From: Chrysoperla carnea
Lineage: Eukaryota > Arthropoda > Insecta > Neuroptera > Chrysopidae
NCBI RefSeq assembly: GCF_905475395.1
Contig: NC_058341.1
Span: 69,571,501 to 69,635,500, forward strand
Direction of reading: 5' to 3'
Length of the DNA: 64,000 nt
The notes below the pieces were generated by a model, which was not told the DNA's origin, made no database searches, and saw only the letters and a list, made by a program, of their open reading frames with translations. Each line of letters opens with the position of its first letter. Position 1 is the stretch's first letter. Shown piece after piece: positions 24,757-34,499 of the stretch. The position numbers and the translations under genes were made by a program.

Positions 24757-25314
24757 GTGTTATCACGAGATGAGAGAATGTCATACCCAGAATCATATTT
24801 CAAGGTCAATGTATACAATTGCTGTTTAGATATATTAATTTCTCAAACTAAACTAAGATTTCAGAACCTTTGTGATCTGAGTTATATGTTCGTACTATTA
24901 CAACCGGAAAAACTCAAGAGATATTATCTCTTTTTCAAACGAAGAGATAAAAAACGTTTCCGAAAAACTGTCAACTAAATACAGTAAAGACATCCCAGTT
25001 AACTTTTATGAGCAATTATATGCTCTGAAAACATACTTAAAATCTGAAGTACAAAAAGTTCATGGAATTATTGCTGACAAAATTCAATAGCCTGGCATCC
25101 ATATATTTTTGACCCTTCTAGATACAACCACAACAGCTGAAAGAAGTTTTTCAAAATTAATACTGATAAAAAATTATCTTAGGACTTTGATGGGACAGGT
25201 AGGTATCAGACCTGTCACTATTGTCTAGAGGCAGAAATTTTAGAAAAACTGAAATCATCTTCAGATATAGATGATTTAATAAATCAATTTGCCGAAAAAA
25301 GGCTAGAAAAGTGA
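24757..25314 (+). pseudogene. hAT transposase relic (ZMYM-like), C-terminal half
   Basis: Read across frames the plus strand gives PESYFKVNVYNCCLDILISQ (about 24784), a shifted frame STKYSKDIPVNFYEQLYALK (about 24970-25035), an in-frame stop at 25088, then the dimerisation-domain signature TTAERSFSKLILIKNYLR (about 25134) and, after another shift, EAEILEKLKSSSDIDDLINQ and FAEKRLEK before a stop. This order matches hAT transposases of the group whose domesticated relatives include ZMYM zinc-finger proteins. The N-terminal zinc finger and most of the DDE core are absent. At least two frameshifts and one stop make it inactive. The C-terminal hAT domain normally mediates oligomerisation. Confidence 0.85.
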
Positions 25315-25520
25315 ATATTTAATTTAAATTGTTTGGCTAGTTCAATTTCTAGGAGGAAATGATAACTTATAATCAATAAATATTTATTTTAATTTAATGC
25401 AAGCACTTTTGTTTCTTTTGTGAGAAATCTTTACCATTTATTTAGGCCCCCAAACTAATTTTGATAAAGGTCCCCTACAAGGAGAGCTACGCAACTGATT
25501 AAAATCAAAATAACTACCAA

Positions 25521-26010
25521 AACAAGTGAAAACAAACAATTGGCTGAGTTAATTGTTGAAATACCATGTATAGACTGTGTTGATGAAACAATCGTTTGTT
25601 TTTTGACGTCACGTAAATAAAAAAAGATATCCATTTTTAAATAGCTACACACACACTGATATTCCCATATTAATGCATACCATAAAATTTGCACCTAATA
25701 AGCGCCCTCGTGGGTAAATAGTGATGTTTACAAAAAAATGTTTCAAACAAAAGTTTTTTATTTTTTTATAAGGAACATTTTTTACATTTAAACTTTTGTT
25801 CTATCTCTAACGGTTTACAAGATGGGTCCAACGGACCCAAGACCCAATTGACCTATGATGCTCATTTACGAACTCGACCTCACTTTTTACGTCCTGAGTA
25901 CGCTGTAAAAATTTCAGCTCGATATCTTTTTTCGTTTTTGAGTTATCGTGTCCACAGACGGACGGACGGACGGACGGACACCCGGAAATGGACTAATCCT
26001 AGCATCATTA
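25521..26010 (+). repeat. Family A copy, 3'-truncated, left arm of an inverted pair
   Basis: Runs from CAAGTGAAAACAAACAATTG through GCGCCCTCGTGGGTAAA, GACCCAAGACCC, GACCTCACTTTTTACGTCC to a GGAC microsatellite (25960-25980) and GGAAATGGACTAAT, where it switches to a reversed copy. The ORFs inside (25455-25694, 25848-26105) are repeat-derived. Confidence 0.85.
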
Positions 26011-26012
26011 TT

Positions 26013-26481
26013 AAAAGTGAGGTAAAAAGTGAGGTCAAGTTCGTAAATGAGCAACATAGGTCAATTAGGTCTTGGGTCCGTAAGACCCATGTTGTAAACC
26101 GTTAGAGATTGAACAATAGTTTAAAAGTAAAAATATTCCTTATAAAAAAATAACCAACTATTGTTTGAAACACTTTTTCGTAAATATCACTGTTTACCTG
26201 TGAGGGCGCAAATTAAGCGTAAATTGTATAGTATGTAATTATGGGTAGAGTTCGTACAAAACAAAGTGGCACTGAACAAGAGAGAGTGTAGATACGAGTG
26301 CACATACATATACATCATACACTCTCTCTTGCTCGGTGCCACTTCGTTTTGTACGAACTCTATATCAGTTATTATGTGTGACATCAATGTATGTGTAATG
26401 TGATGGAGTCACAACACTGTCTATGCATGGTATTTCAACAATTAACTCAGTCAATTGTTTGTTTTCACTTGTTAATATAAG
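26013..26481 (-). repeat. Family A copy, right arm of an inverted pair
   Basis: Reverse copy starting at AAAAGTGAGGTCAAGTTCG and ending GTTTGTTTTCACTTGTTA. Together with 25521-26010 it forms a palindrome with arms of about 450 bp. It carries the hairpin insertion at 26246-26362. Confidence 0.85.
26246..26362. mobile_element. Small hairpin MITE inside family A
   Basis: Two 45-bp arms, inverted with only a few mismatches: left TAGAGTTCGTACAAAACAAA..., right ...TTTTGTACGAACTCTA, with a loop of about 27 bases containing ACATACATATACATCATA. The uninterrupted sequence of other family A copies (ATATGGGAATATCAG) shows the insertion point. Its RNA would form a long near-perfect hairpin resembling a small-RNA precursor. 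Confidence 0.85.
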
Positions 26482-26822
26482 ATAAGGTTTTTTTAATTTT
26501 TATTTAAGGTCGCTTTTTAACAACTAGGTTATAGCGACCGCAGATAAATACGGTTGTAATTTTGGTTATATTTTCAAATTGAAATTTGTTACGATTTTTA
26601 ATGCCTTTTTCATTAATGAAACTTAGTGGGGCTTTTTGCATCAAGTTCCTTACTTCTTCTCTATAATGACAAAACATAAAAAAATTATTACAATTACACG
26701 TGTAAATAAGGTTGCAACTAGTCAAAAAGACGGTTAAAAAGGTCTATCTTCATCCATCTGATGACCAAATGAGACTTAGATTTTATGAAATTTTATATAT
26801 TTTTAAACACGCCCATCATAAT
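26482..26822. other. Non-coding, nothing recognised
   Basis: AT-rich sequence without supported ORF or repeat. Confidence 0.3.
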
Positions 26823-27144
26823 AAATTTCGATTTTTGCCCCAATTCAATGGTGCAGTCCGCCACCAAATTAGCAACGAGTAACATAAGAGTAATTACGAT
26901 GGCCAGCACTAGTCAACTGATGGAAGTTGATTGGTCAGCGCCACTGATACTACAATTTGACAGATACTGTGAACAGTATAAATTGTAAAAACACGAAAGT
27001 AACAGTGTGCAGTCCGCCACCAAATTAGCAAAGAGTAACATTCACTAGCTAAGTCTTACTGATGATGACTACTTGGTAGTCGAAAATACGTATTTTAAAA
27101 ATACAAAAAACTGATCTAGGAAATTGGGGCAAAAATCGAAATTT
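26823..27144. mobile_element. Element bounded by perfect 23-bp inverted repeats
   Basis: AAATTTCGATTTTTGCCCC... at 26823-26845 is the exact complement of 27122-27144. Inside, a 35-bp block starting GTGCAGTCCGCCACCAAATT is present twice in direct orientation (about 26851 and 27009). Between them a short frame gives MASTSQLMEVDWSAPLILQF before a stop, possibly the start of a retroelement gag, but this is too short to classify. Confidence 0.6.
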
Positions 27145-28744
27145 AAAACCGGAAAACTCCATTTCTGTATTTTTTACAACAAAAGAATTCATTATCAAAA
27201 TCCGCTAGATTTATCCAATAATTAAAAATTATTTAGAGCAATTTAAATTTTCGTACTTCAATTTTTGAGTAAAAACTGCTTCCGATGATTAAGGTTTCAA
27301 AAATCAAGTAAGCCATGAGAGTAGTACAGTGCCTTTTTTATAGGCAGTAATTTATGTCTAAATTTTCTAATCAAAATTCCTTATTTTAATTGGCTTACAC
27401 TAATTGATATTGATAATATATCTTCTTTTAAATTTTAAATACCTAAAATAACGGCACGATACCAAATTTCAGCACGTACTCCATTTTCAAGTAATTTAAA
27501 ACAAAACTATTTTAATGTTTCAAATCCTTCGGAAATTTATTTTTATAATTTTTCAAAAAGTTAGACAATGGTTTCTTAACAAAATTTTCATGAATTTTCG
27601 TTTTCATTGTAAACTAAAATAAATGATTAAATAATTGTCGTTAAATTTGTTGGCTTTGTGGAGCCCTTCTTATGTATATACTTAAAAAATGAATAATTTT
27701 TTATTGACGCGATCCTGTTAAGTATATAAATAATAGAGTGCTCTACGAAGACAAAAAATTTAACGTCAATTATTTAAACATTTTTTTTTTTTTAGTTTAT
27801 AATGAAAACAAAAATTCAAGAAAATTTTGTTAAGAAGCAATTTTCTAACTTGATGAAAAATTAACTTTAAGATAAATTTCCAAGGATAATAAATTCTTTA
27901 GAATGTTCAGAATATATAATAATTTGTTCAAATCTTTAAATTAATATTTTATTGCCTTGAAAAAATTATTAATTTCAGATACTCGTTTTTAATGCTATTA
28001 CAACAATCTAAAATTGACGCACGAAGACCTATTTTGAGCATTAAATTAAAATTGTAAATAATGGAGATATACTACCTTCTCTTTAAGAATCTTTTTTTTA
28101 AATATCTAAATATTAATATTTTATGAAATATTTGCTAAAAACGAAATACCTTTGTTTTTTTTCATCTTTAATTTTTTATAACCTTTGCAAATTTTTTGCA
28201 ACCCAGCTATCACAACAATTTTTGTGTTACTCTAATAATTTTCATACTAATTTTTCAAGTGTACTTCAATAATTAGAAACCTTAAAAAATTTGTCTATTG
28301 TTTACCGTTTATGCCAACGATAACTGTTGAAATAGACACATGGCGTTTGGATTTTTGTACGTAATTTAAGGTGGTTATCTAAGATCAGATTTCTCACTTC
28401 TTTAAAATGACATCTACTTGTTAGCAAACTATCATCCCTATTTATCAAACAGTTGCAATTAAGAACCTTAAAAAAAATATCAACCCGTTATTTCTCGAGC
28501 TAAGTATGCATGAAAATTGTCGAAGAAATTGTTGAAAAAGAATTGTTGAAGAAATAATTTCAATATTTGGAATGAATGGTGTTCAAATCATAGTTTCAAC
28601 CCATTTTCAGACAAAACACTTAGTGGAAAACCGAATTTGCTCATGACTTTTTAAAAAATGTCTTACAAATTTTGCCTTGAGGGTGAATTATTTATAAAGA
28701 CATGAGGTTTTCCACTAACTGTTTTAAATATATATTACCATGTT
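27145..28744. other. Long AT-rich non-coding stretch
   Basis: No gene supported. Segments at about 27580-27640 and 27775-27850 are loosely inverted relatives (AATTGTCGTTAAATTT versus AAATTTAACGTCAATTATTT). Near the tRNA, CTTAGTGGAAAACC (about 28620) and GGTTTTCCACTAA (about 28709) form a further small inverted repeat. Confidence 0.35.
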
Positions 28745-28750
28745 AAAAAA
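28745..28750 (-). terminator. RNA polymerase III T-run terminator for tRNA-Ser
   Basis: Six A on the plus strand read TTTTTT on the minus strand, 14 bases beyond the tRNA 3' end. It is the first T-run downstream. Confidence 0.7.
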
Positions 28751-28764
28751 TATATATTACCATT

Positions 28765-28846
28765 CGCAGTCGGTAGGACTCGAACCTACGCTCCCAGAGG
28801 GAATCTGATTTCTAGTCAGACGCCTTAACCACTCGGCCACGACTGC
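28765..28846 (-). tRNA. tRNA-Ser (anticodon AGA)
   Basis: Decodes UCU serine codons. On the minus strand it begins GCAGTCGTGGCCGAGTGGTT. The acceptor stem GCAGTCG pairs perfectly with CGACTGC at the 3' end. The A box is TGGCCGAGTGGTTAAGG, the anticodon arm TCTGA-CTAGAAA-TCAGA places AGA at positions 34-36, the long variable arm (TTCCCTCTGGGAGC region) is typical of serine tRNAs, and the B box is GGTTCGAATCC. The discriminator base is G, as expected for serine. There is no intron and no encoded CCA, so this looks like a functional eukaryotic nuclear gene. Confidence 0.96.
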
Positions 28847-29018
28847 TGTTGTAAACCAAGTGTAATAAATGTCATATATTAAAACTTGAATTATTAAATA
28901 TGTAATAAAAATTTATATCATTTTTAAAAGTGTAGTAAATTGTAGTTTGTGTAATATTTTGTGATTAAATCAAAGATAAATTAAACAATTTGTTTGTTCA
29001 CTAAGACGAAACGATTTG

Positions 29019-29388
29019 ACCAAAGACGAAACTTATTTTTATCGATTAATTAAAGTCAAAGAAATGAGAAAAATGTTGTTAAATGCGTCTGTCCAGATGT
29101 TAGTCATTGCAAAAATAATTTTAAAATGTACAAATTGATACAAAATTGCAATGTCTAACACCTGGGAAGACCATGTTTGCAACTGTAATTTAATAATACA
29201 ATAATTTTCCGTTAACTTACTACGCCAACTATTTACTGACAAAAGCTCAACCTTGGTCAATTTGTACATTTTAAAATTATTTTTACAATGTTTAATACCT
29301 GGGAAGACCACATTTTTCGAATTGAAGATTTACATTTTCCCATTTCTTTGACTTTAATCAATCGTTAAAAATAAGTTTCGTCTTTGGT
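29019..29388. mobile_element. MITE with ~57-bp inverted ends next to tRNA-Ser
   Basis: Left end ACCAAAGACGAAACTTATTT and right end AAATAAGTTTCGTCTTTGGT are inverted, and the arms extend through AAAGTCAAAGAAATG. Internally ATTTTAAAATGTACAAATTG also recurs inverted, while CCTGGGAAGACCA occurs twice in direct orientation, so the element is a compound foldback. It lies only 170 bp from the 5' side of the tRNA gene. The 90-residue ORF here is repeat-derived. Confidence 0.75.
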
Positions 29389-29934
29389 ATAGTTGTACAT
29401 TAAGAGCTTTTTTCCGGCATTTCGGGCCCTACACCCGGACTCTGCACTCTACCTGCTTCCCTACTATTATTACAGAAACCGCCGTTAGAAGAATGATTTG
29501 GCGCCTGAGCAGAATTTGTGACGAAATTTGGTGATTATTAACTAACTTACTCTTAAAATTCAGTATTTACAGAGTAAAAAATAAATTATAATTAAAGTGA
29601 ATCGTTAATTCTTGTGCTAATGTAGGTACTAATACAACCATAGGCATTCTTACGGAGGGGGGCGGGGGTTGGCATGTGCCCTTCTAATAATTTTCGAACT
29701 CTTTGAAAACATAATAAAAATGGAAATAATTTCTTTACTTCTTTACTTTAAACACATTTTAAATTTTTACAGAAATATTTAATTTATGGTTCAAAATGAT
29801 GATCATAGATGGAGCAGTAAAATGATAGATTAAATTTAATTTTTTTAATTTTTTTTAAATATATCTTTATAAATTATAATCCATTCAAATTCGGTAAATA
29901 TTTGATTCAAATCCATTCGGTAGTTTTTAATTTC
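29389..29934. other. 3' flank of the secreted-protein gene
   Basis: No ORF. On the minus strand, A/T-rich sequence follows the stop codon of the upstream gene, with an ATTAAA immediately after the stop and no clear canonical AATAAA. Confidence 0.35.
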
Positions 29935-30900
29935 TCAACACCGATAACTATATGCATTGTCTGTAATAATTGATATATCCAGTCTTTTTGAAGCTTCAAA
30001 TTTCTCAATAGCACTTTTTACTCGTCCGTTTACAATATCAGATACGATTTCATTTTCATTCGAAGAAATCTTACTTGTCTGAGTTGGTTTAATGGGATTA
30101 ATTGGTCTAGTTGGACGAGTTACTTTACTTGCCTTAGTTGTCTTCCTTGATACTTGTGTATTTTTTAGTATTTCATCTATTTTTTCTATGAGTGTAACAA
30201 CTCTCTTTGCAATTTGCTTGAATTTATATTTACCAATTAAAATTGGAGCCAAACACTCGTCCTCTTCACTAACTTCTTTAAATTTTTTAACCAGCTTAGA
30301 TATCTTCGATAAAGTTTGCTTGTATATTTCCAAATTTTTCTTCATAATTTTAGTAAATTCAAATGATCCATCTGGTATTTCGTATCCCACTAATTCTACA
30401 GCGCATTCACAAATGTTATATAATTTTTGGCAGTCATCGCCTTCTTCCGAGTTACATGCACAATTTCTTTGATTGCATATATCGTCCAAACCATTTTCGA
30501 GAATGTTTTGTACGCTGCTTTGAAAATATTCTACTTTTGATTCACAAAATTCACAAAACGTGTTATAATAAGTATCTGTTTTGCATTTGTTGTTAAAGTT
30601 AATAGTGCAACATTTTCGAGAATCTCGACGAATTGGATGTACTTTGGACTTTCTATGACTTAACTGATTAAATATATCTTCATTAAAGGGTAAAAAGTTT
30701 TTTGAAATCAAATCTGTTGATTCTTTCGGAAAAACTATTGTTGAAATATTGGGCAGCGCATGCAAAGTTGATTTAGAATGGTGTTTGAAATTTAGCCCGT
30801 TAGTTAAAAGTGTCCCAGTTATTATTGTTTGAAAGGCAATAGTAGAAATAATTATTACTTTAATGTACTTATCGACAAGAATTGTATTGTGTTTACCCAT
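29935..30900 (-). CDS. Putative secreted cysteine-rich protein, 321 residues
   Basis: I do not recognise this protein. The ATG sits in a good insect initiation context (AAAATGGG). Residues 12-33 are a hydrophobic stretch after a short basic N-terminus, so a signal peptide or signal anchor is likely. A central module (97-166) holds eleven cysteines (97, 98, 106, 116, 119, 142, 147, 149, 157, 164, 166), with two more at 216 and 321, which suggests disulfides in an extracellular protein. A dibasic site precedes this module (RRDSRK, 91-96). Residues 183-248 are charged and probably helical; 251-278 form a basic Thr/Pro-rich linker. NIS at 51-53 is a possible glycosylation sequon. A splice-acceptor-like GTTGTTTCAG ends at 30918 on the minus strand, so a 5' untranslated intron is likely. 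The long open frame in AT-rich DNA and the ordered composition argue for a real gene; the opposite-strand frames are shadows. Confidence 0.8.
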   Translation of the reverse strand: MGKHNTILVDKYIKVIIISTIAFQTIITGTLLTNGLNFKHHSKSTLHALPNISTIVFPKESTDLISKNFLPFNEDIFNQLSHRKSKVHPIRRDSRKCCTINFNNKCKTDTYYNTFCEFCESKVEYFQSSVQNILENGLDDICNQRNCACNSEEGDDCQKLYNICECAVELVGYEIPDGSFEFTKIMKKNLEIYKQTLSKISKLVKKFKEVSEEDECLAPILIGKYKFKQIAKRVVTLIEKIDEILKNTQVSRKTTKASKVTRPTRPINPIKPTQTSKISSNENEIVSDIVNGRVKSAIEKFEASKRLDISIITDNAYSYRC

Positions 30901-31544
30901 TTTAGGTTAAAATTAATCTGAAACAACACCAAAATTTTATTTGTCAATCAAAAATCAAAAAACCAGTACTAATGAGCCTGGAATAATCAATCCATAAATG
31001 ATAAAATGCAGTTGAAGAAGACATTAATAATAATCTCTTTGACTGAATGAGTACGTGTTTCTAGCCTTTCAGTGCATAATGTGCTCAGGTGACATGCCAA
31101 CCTTAAAAAAATTAATTCATTTGAAAATGCTTCTAATATTTTAAATTTAATGTTTATTTACTTATATTTTTATTAATAAAATTTTTGTTGTTTGAAAATA
31201 AACAATTTAACATCTTTTTGCACTGTTAGCAAATTGATACATTTTAGTAAATCTTAAATTGATATTTTTTTGTAAATCAGGGGGTGTTCAGTGGGAAAGA
31301 AATGGATTAACTAGAAAATTTTTAGAAGCATTTTGGTAAAATTCTGATTTACAAAGGTCATCGCTAGAATATCAGTTTTTATAAAAGGTTCCGCATGAAA
31401 TTTTAATTAATATATTTTTTCTTGTACTAATTAATTTAAATATATTTTTTCTTGTACTAAAAATCAAAGTATTTGGTTTTGATTTCCTGTTTATAGGAGT
31501 CAATATAGTCTAATAGTAGGTCCACACGATACCAAATTCACACA
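30901..31544. other. 5' flank of the secreted-protein gene
   Basis: Expected to contain the promoter and first untranslated exon. I see no convincing TATA box or donor that I would commit to. A duplicated TATATTTTTTCTTGTACTAA phrase occurs at about 31411 and 31441. Confidence 0.4.
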
Positions 31545-31803
31545 GACTTCTATATTCCCTAGCTCTCACGAGAAATAGTGATTTTTACAAAAAAGTGTTT
31601 CAAACAAAAGTTGTTTATTTTTTATAGAATACTAGCTGTTAAACCTGCTTCGCTGGGTTGTTTTTGCACATTTAAATATCAAAATTGTTAAATGAAAGAC
31701 TTTTTTTTAATTCTCTCTGTGTGTACGGAACAGTAAGATTTTTTTGGCCGATCCCAATATTATGTCTACACTCTCTGTGTGTACGGAAAAGTAAGGGAAA
31801 GAT

Positions 31804-32085
31804 CGATAGAAACCCATGGAACATTCCAGAATATTCGAGAAAGTTCTAGAAAATTCGATAGAAATCCATGGAACATTCCATAATGTTCGAGAAAATTCTA
31901 GAAAATTCGACAGAAACCCATGGAACATTCCAGATTGTTCGGGAAAGTTTGATAAAATTCAATAAAAATCCATACAACATTCGAGAATATTCGAGAAAGT
32001 TCTAGAAAATTCGATAGAAATCCATATAACATTCCAGAATGTTCGAGAAAATTCTAGTAAATTCGATAGAAATCCATTGAACATT
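31804..32085. promoter_or_regulatory. 52-bp tandem array of heat-shock elements (5.4 units)
   Basis: Five units start at 31804, 31856, 31908, 31960 and 32012, each exactly 52 bp, followed by a 22-bp partial unit. In unit 1, bases 31819-31856 are eight uninterrupted alternating pentamers with GAA and TTC separated by two bases throughout. Units 2 and 4 keep seven of eight, unit 5 six, and unit 3 is the most decayed. Alternating nGAAn/nTTCn is the binding site of heat shock factor trimers; three units suffice in known promoters. Function here is inferred from sequence only. Confidence 0.8.
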
Positions 32086-32090
32086 TGCGC

Positions 32091-32143
32091 CAGTAGCGCC
32101 ATCTAGTGAAAATTGTACTATTGACAGTGGCGCCATCTATTGG
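32091..32143 (-). promoter_or_regulatory. Two CTCF-like motifs in the Helitron
   Basis: On the minus strand both 32091-32108 and 32125-32143 contain TAGATGGCGCYACTG, one preceded by CAC and the other by CCAA. The core AGATGGCGC agrees with the insect CTCF consensus. Both point the same way, 34 bases apart. Confidence 0.55.
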
Positions 32144-32737
32144 AAATTATTAGAACTATTTTTTTAATCTATTTTCTATGAATTCCTAGATCATTTTTAA
32201 TTCCACCCCCACCAAACTCCCTTATTCACAATGGGAGCCTATAGGCTACCCAATGACATAATCCCCTACCGAAGGTCAATGGTTAGTTTTAGGGAAAATC
32301 GGGGACATACAAACAAACACTCTCTTTTTATATATATAGATTTCTTACATCTAAACTTTTGTTCTATCTCTAACGGTTTACAAGATGGGTTCTATGGACC
32401 CAAGACCCAATTGACCTATGTTGCTCATTTACGAACTCGACCTCACTTTTTTACGCCCTGAGCACGCTATAAAACTTTCAGCTTGGTATCTTTTTTTCGT
32501 TTTTGAGCTATCGTGTTGATAGACAGACGGACAGACAACCGAAAATGGACTAATTAGGTGATTTTATGAACACCTATGCCAAAATTTAATTCGTTGAATC
32601 AATATATTTAAGCGTTACTTGGGACTAAACTTAGTATACCTTGATATATTTCATATACATGGTATATAGATCCATTAATCACTAGGACCATCTTGGTTCA
32701 ATTTTTTACTAGGAATACAAAAAGTAAAAGTAATATT

Positions 32738-33312
32738 TTTATACCATGTATATATGAAATATACATAGTATATTAAGTTTAGTCCCAAGTTTGTAACGCT
32801 TAGAAAATATTGATGCTATGAACAAAATTTTGGTATAGGTGTTCATAAAATCACCTAATTGGTTCATTTCCGGTTGTCTGTCTGTCTGTCTGTCAACACG
32901 ATAACTCAAAAACGAAAAGAGATAACAAGCTGAAATTTGAAAAAGTGAGGTCCAGTTCGTAAAGGAGTAATATAGGTCAATTGGTGTTTGGGTCCGTGGA
33001 ACCCATCTGGTAAACGGTTAGAGATAGAACAAAAGTTAAAATATAAAAAATGTTCCTTATAAAAAAATAAACAACTTTTGTTTGAAACATTTTTCTGTAA
33101 ACATCACTGTTTACCCACAAGGGCGCTAATAAGGTGCAAATTTTTTTAGTATGTATTAATATGGGAATATCAGTTATGTGTGTGTGGCTATTTAAAAGTG
33201 GATATCTTTTGTTATTTACGTGAAGTCAAAAAAGAAACGATTGCGTTATCAACACTGTCTATACATGGTATTTCAACAAATAACTCAGTCTATTGTTTGT
33301 TTTCACTTGTTT
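32738..33312 (-). repeat. Family A copy, full length
   Basis: From TTTTTATACCATGTATATATG to GTTTGTTTTCACTTGTTTA, with all intermediate blocks and a (GTCT)n tract at 32877-32893. It lies tail to tail with the split copy at 31545-32669, separated by about 70 bp. Confidence 0.9.
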
Positions 33313-34499
33313 AAATAATAATTCCCATTGTTAACAATTTTCAAAACTTACTGTTTTTATGGAATTATCTTGATAAAATTTCAGACATTGATGTTGTTAT
33401 TATTATTGTAATACATAAACTATTGACGTGAATGTTATTACAAAATTATTTTAAAAAAATTTTTTGAAAGTTTTCTTTAATTAAATTGTTTACAATAAGC
33501 TAATTAAAAAAATTTGTATAGTTTTTAGGGTTCCGTTCCCAAAGGGTAAAGGAACCATTATATTTTTTTTCTTGTCCAGCTGTGATACAAAAATAAAATT
33601 TTAAACATCTTATTTCACTATTATTGGGAGGTTATTTTCCCCTTCCAATAACAAAGCTCTCGTACCTCTAAAACCGCATAAAATATGTTCTAAGGATCAT
33701 GAAACGGATTTATAACAAACCCCACGGCTTGACCTTCAATACATTGTATCAGTGTAGGTATACATTCGGAAAAAATATGACTAAAAAATCTTCGAATGCG
33801 TTATCATTTAAGGATTGACTATTCGAAAGTTATAAGTGCATGTTTCAATTTTATGAAGGCAAATTTTATTCAGCCGAGTGTTTTTGATTTTTATATGCAA
33901 ATTAAATAATCACATTGTTTTAACCTAGAATAACAAAACCCAATAAAATGTTTGACTGTAAATGCATTTTGAATAATTATTTCTATTATTGCTTTTCAAA
34001 AAGTAATAAACTAGAACATTTTAAAAAACGGGCTAAGTTTCAATTAAATTTAAATTTTCGCCATATTATTCTTTACCAGTTCTAGCTTATAGGTGGCGCA
34101 TGTGATCTAGCTTATTCCAGAAGACGGTTAAAATTATTGACTACATTAAATATGATCGGTAGAATATTACTATTCTCAATCAGCCCTAGCTCGAGAATGT
34201 AAAAATTTAATGTTTCTTATAAAAAATCAAGATTTTTCAACAGCTTGTCCTTCGACAAAGACTTCCATTTTTCCTACCTTTCACAATTCTCATCCATTGA
34301 TTTTTGATTGTCGCCCTTAGCTTCTTTTACCATCTCTGTGATACCATTATGTTATTATATTTGTACATTTTTCCCATCCATCCCATTTTGATGCCTTACT
34401 TACTCTTTTCGCATTTTCAAATTTAGTTATTTTCATAGACGAATCTACCCATGTGGGCATGATGGACATATACATCACATAAATAAACTTATGAAATAA
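33313..34499. other. Non-coding; insect repeat motif GGGTTCCGT
   Basis: TTTTTAGGGTTCCGTTCCC followed by AAAGGGTAAAGGAACCATTA (33520-33560) is a repeat motif and its imperfect inversion, similar in kind to the one near 12190. AGGTGGCGC at about 34091 resembles a CTCF core but is isolated. No gene is supported. Confidence 0.4.

Larger units (their letters stand above)
31632..32340 (-). mobile_element. Non-autonomous Helitron carrying heat-shock-element array
   Basis: On the minus strand it starts TCTATATATATAAAAAGAGA and ends CAGCTAG, with a preceding A and a following T: the TC...CTAG ends and A/T insertion site of Helitrons. A short palindrome-like CCCAGCGAAGC segment precedes the CTAG end, as in related copies. 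No target duplication is present, as expected for rolling-circle insertion, and the interrupted family A repeat gives the empty site. Inside lie the 52-bp tandem array (31804-32085) and two CTCF-like motifs (32091-32143). It encodes no Rep/helicase. The ORF at 31707-31928 is a read-through of the repeats, and 32231-32461 crosses the right boundary by chance. Confidence 0.85.
31545..32669 (+). repeat. Family A copy split by a Helitron
   Basis: Left part about 31545-31631 (GATTTTTACAAAAAAGTG, AAACAAAAGTTGTTTATTTT), right part 32341-32669 (TTCTATCTCTAACGGTTTAC, GACCCAAGACCC, GACAGACGGACAGACAACCG, CATATACATGGTATA). Removing 31632-32340 restores the collinear repeat, which dates the Helitron as younger than this copy. 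Confidence 0.85.

Noticed and set aside
34089..34098. AGGTGGCGC as a CTCF site
   Set aside because: Single 9-base match without flanking consensus; expected by chance in 64 kb at an appreciable rate.
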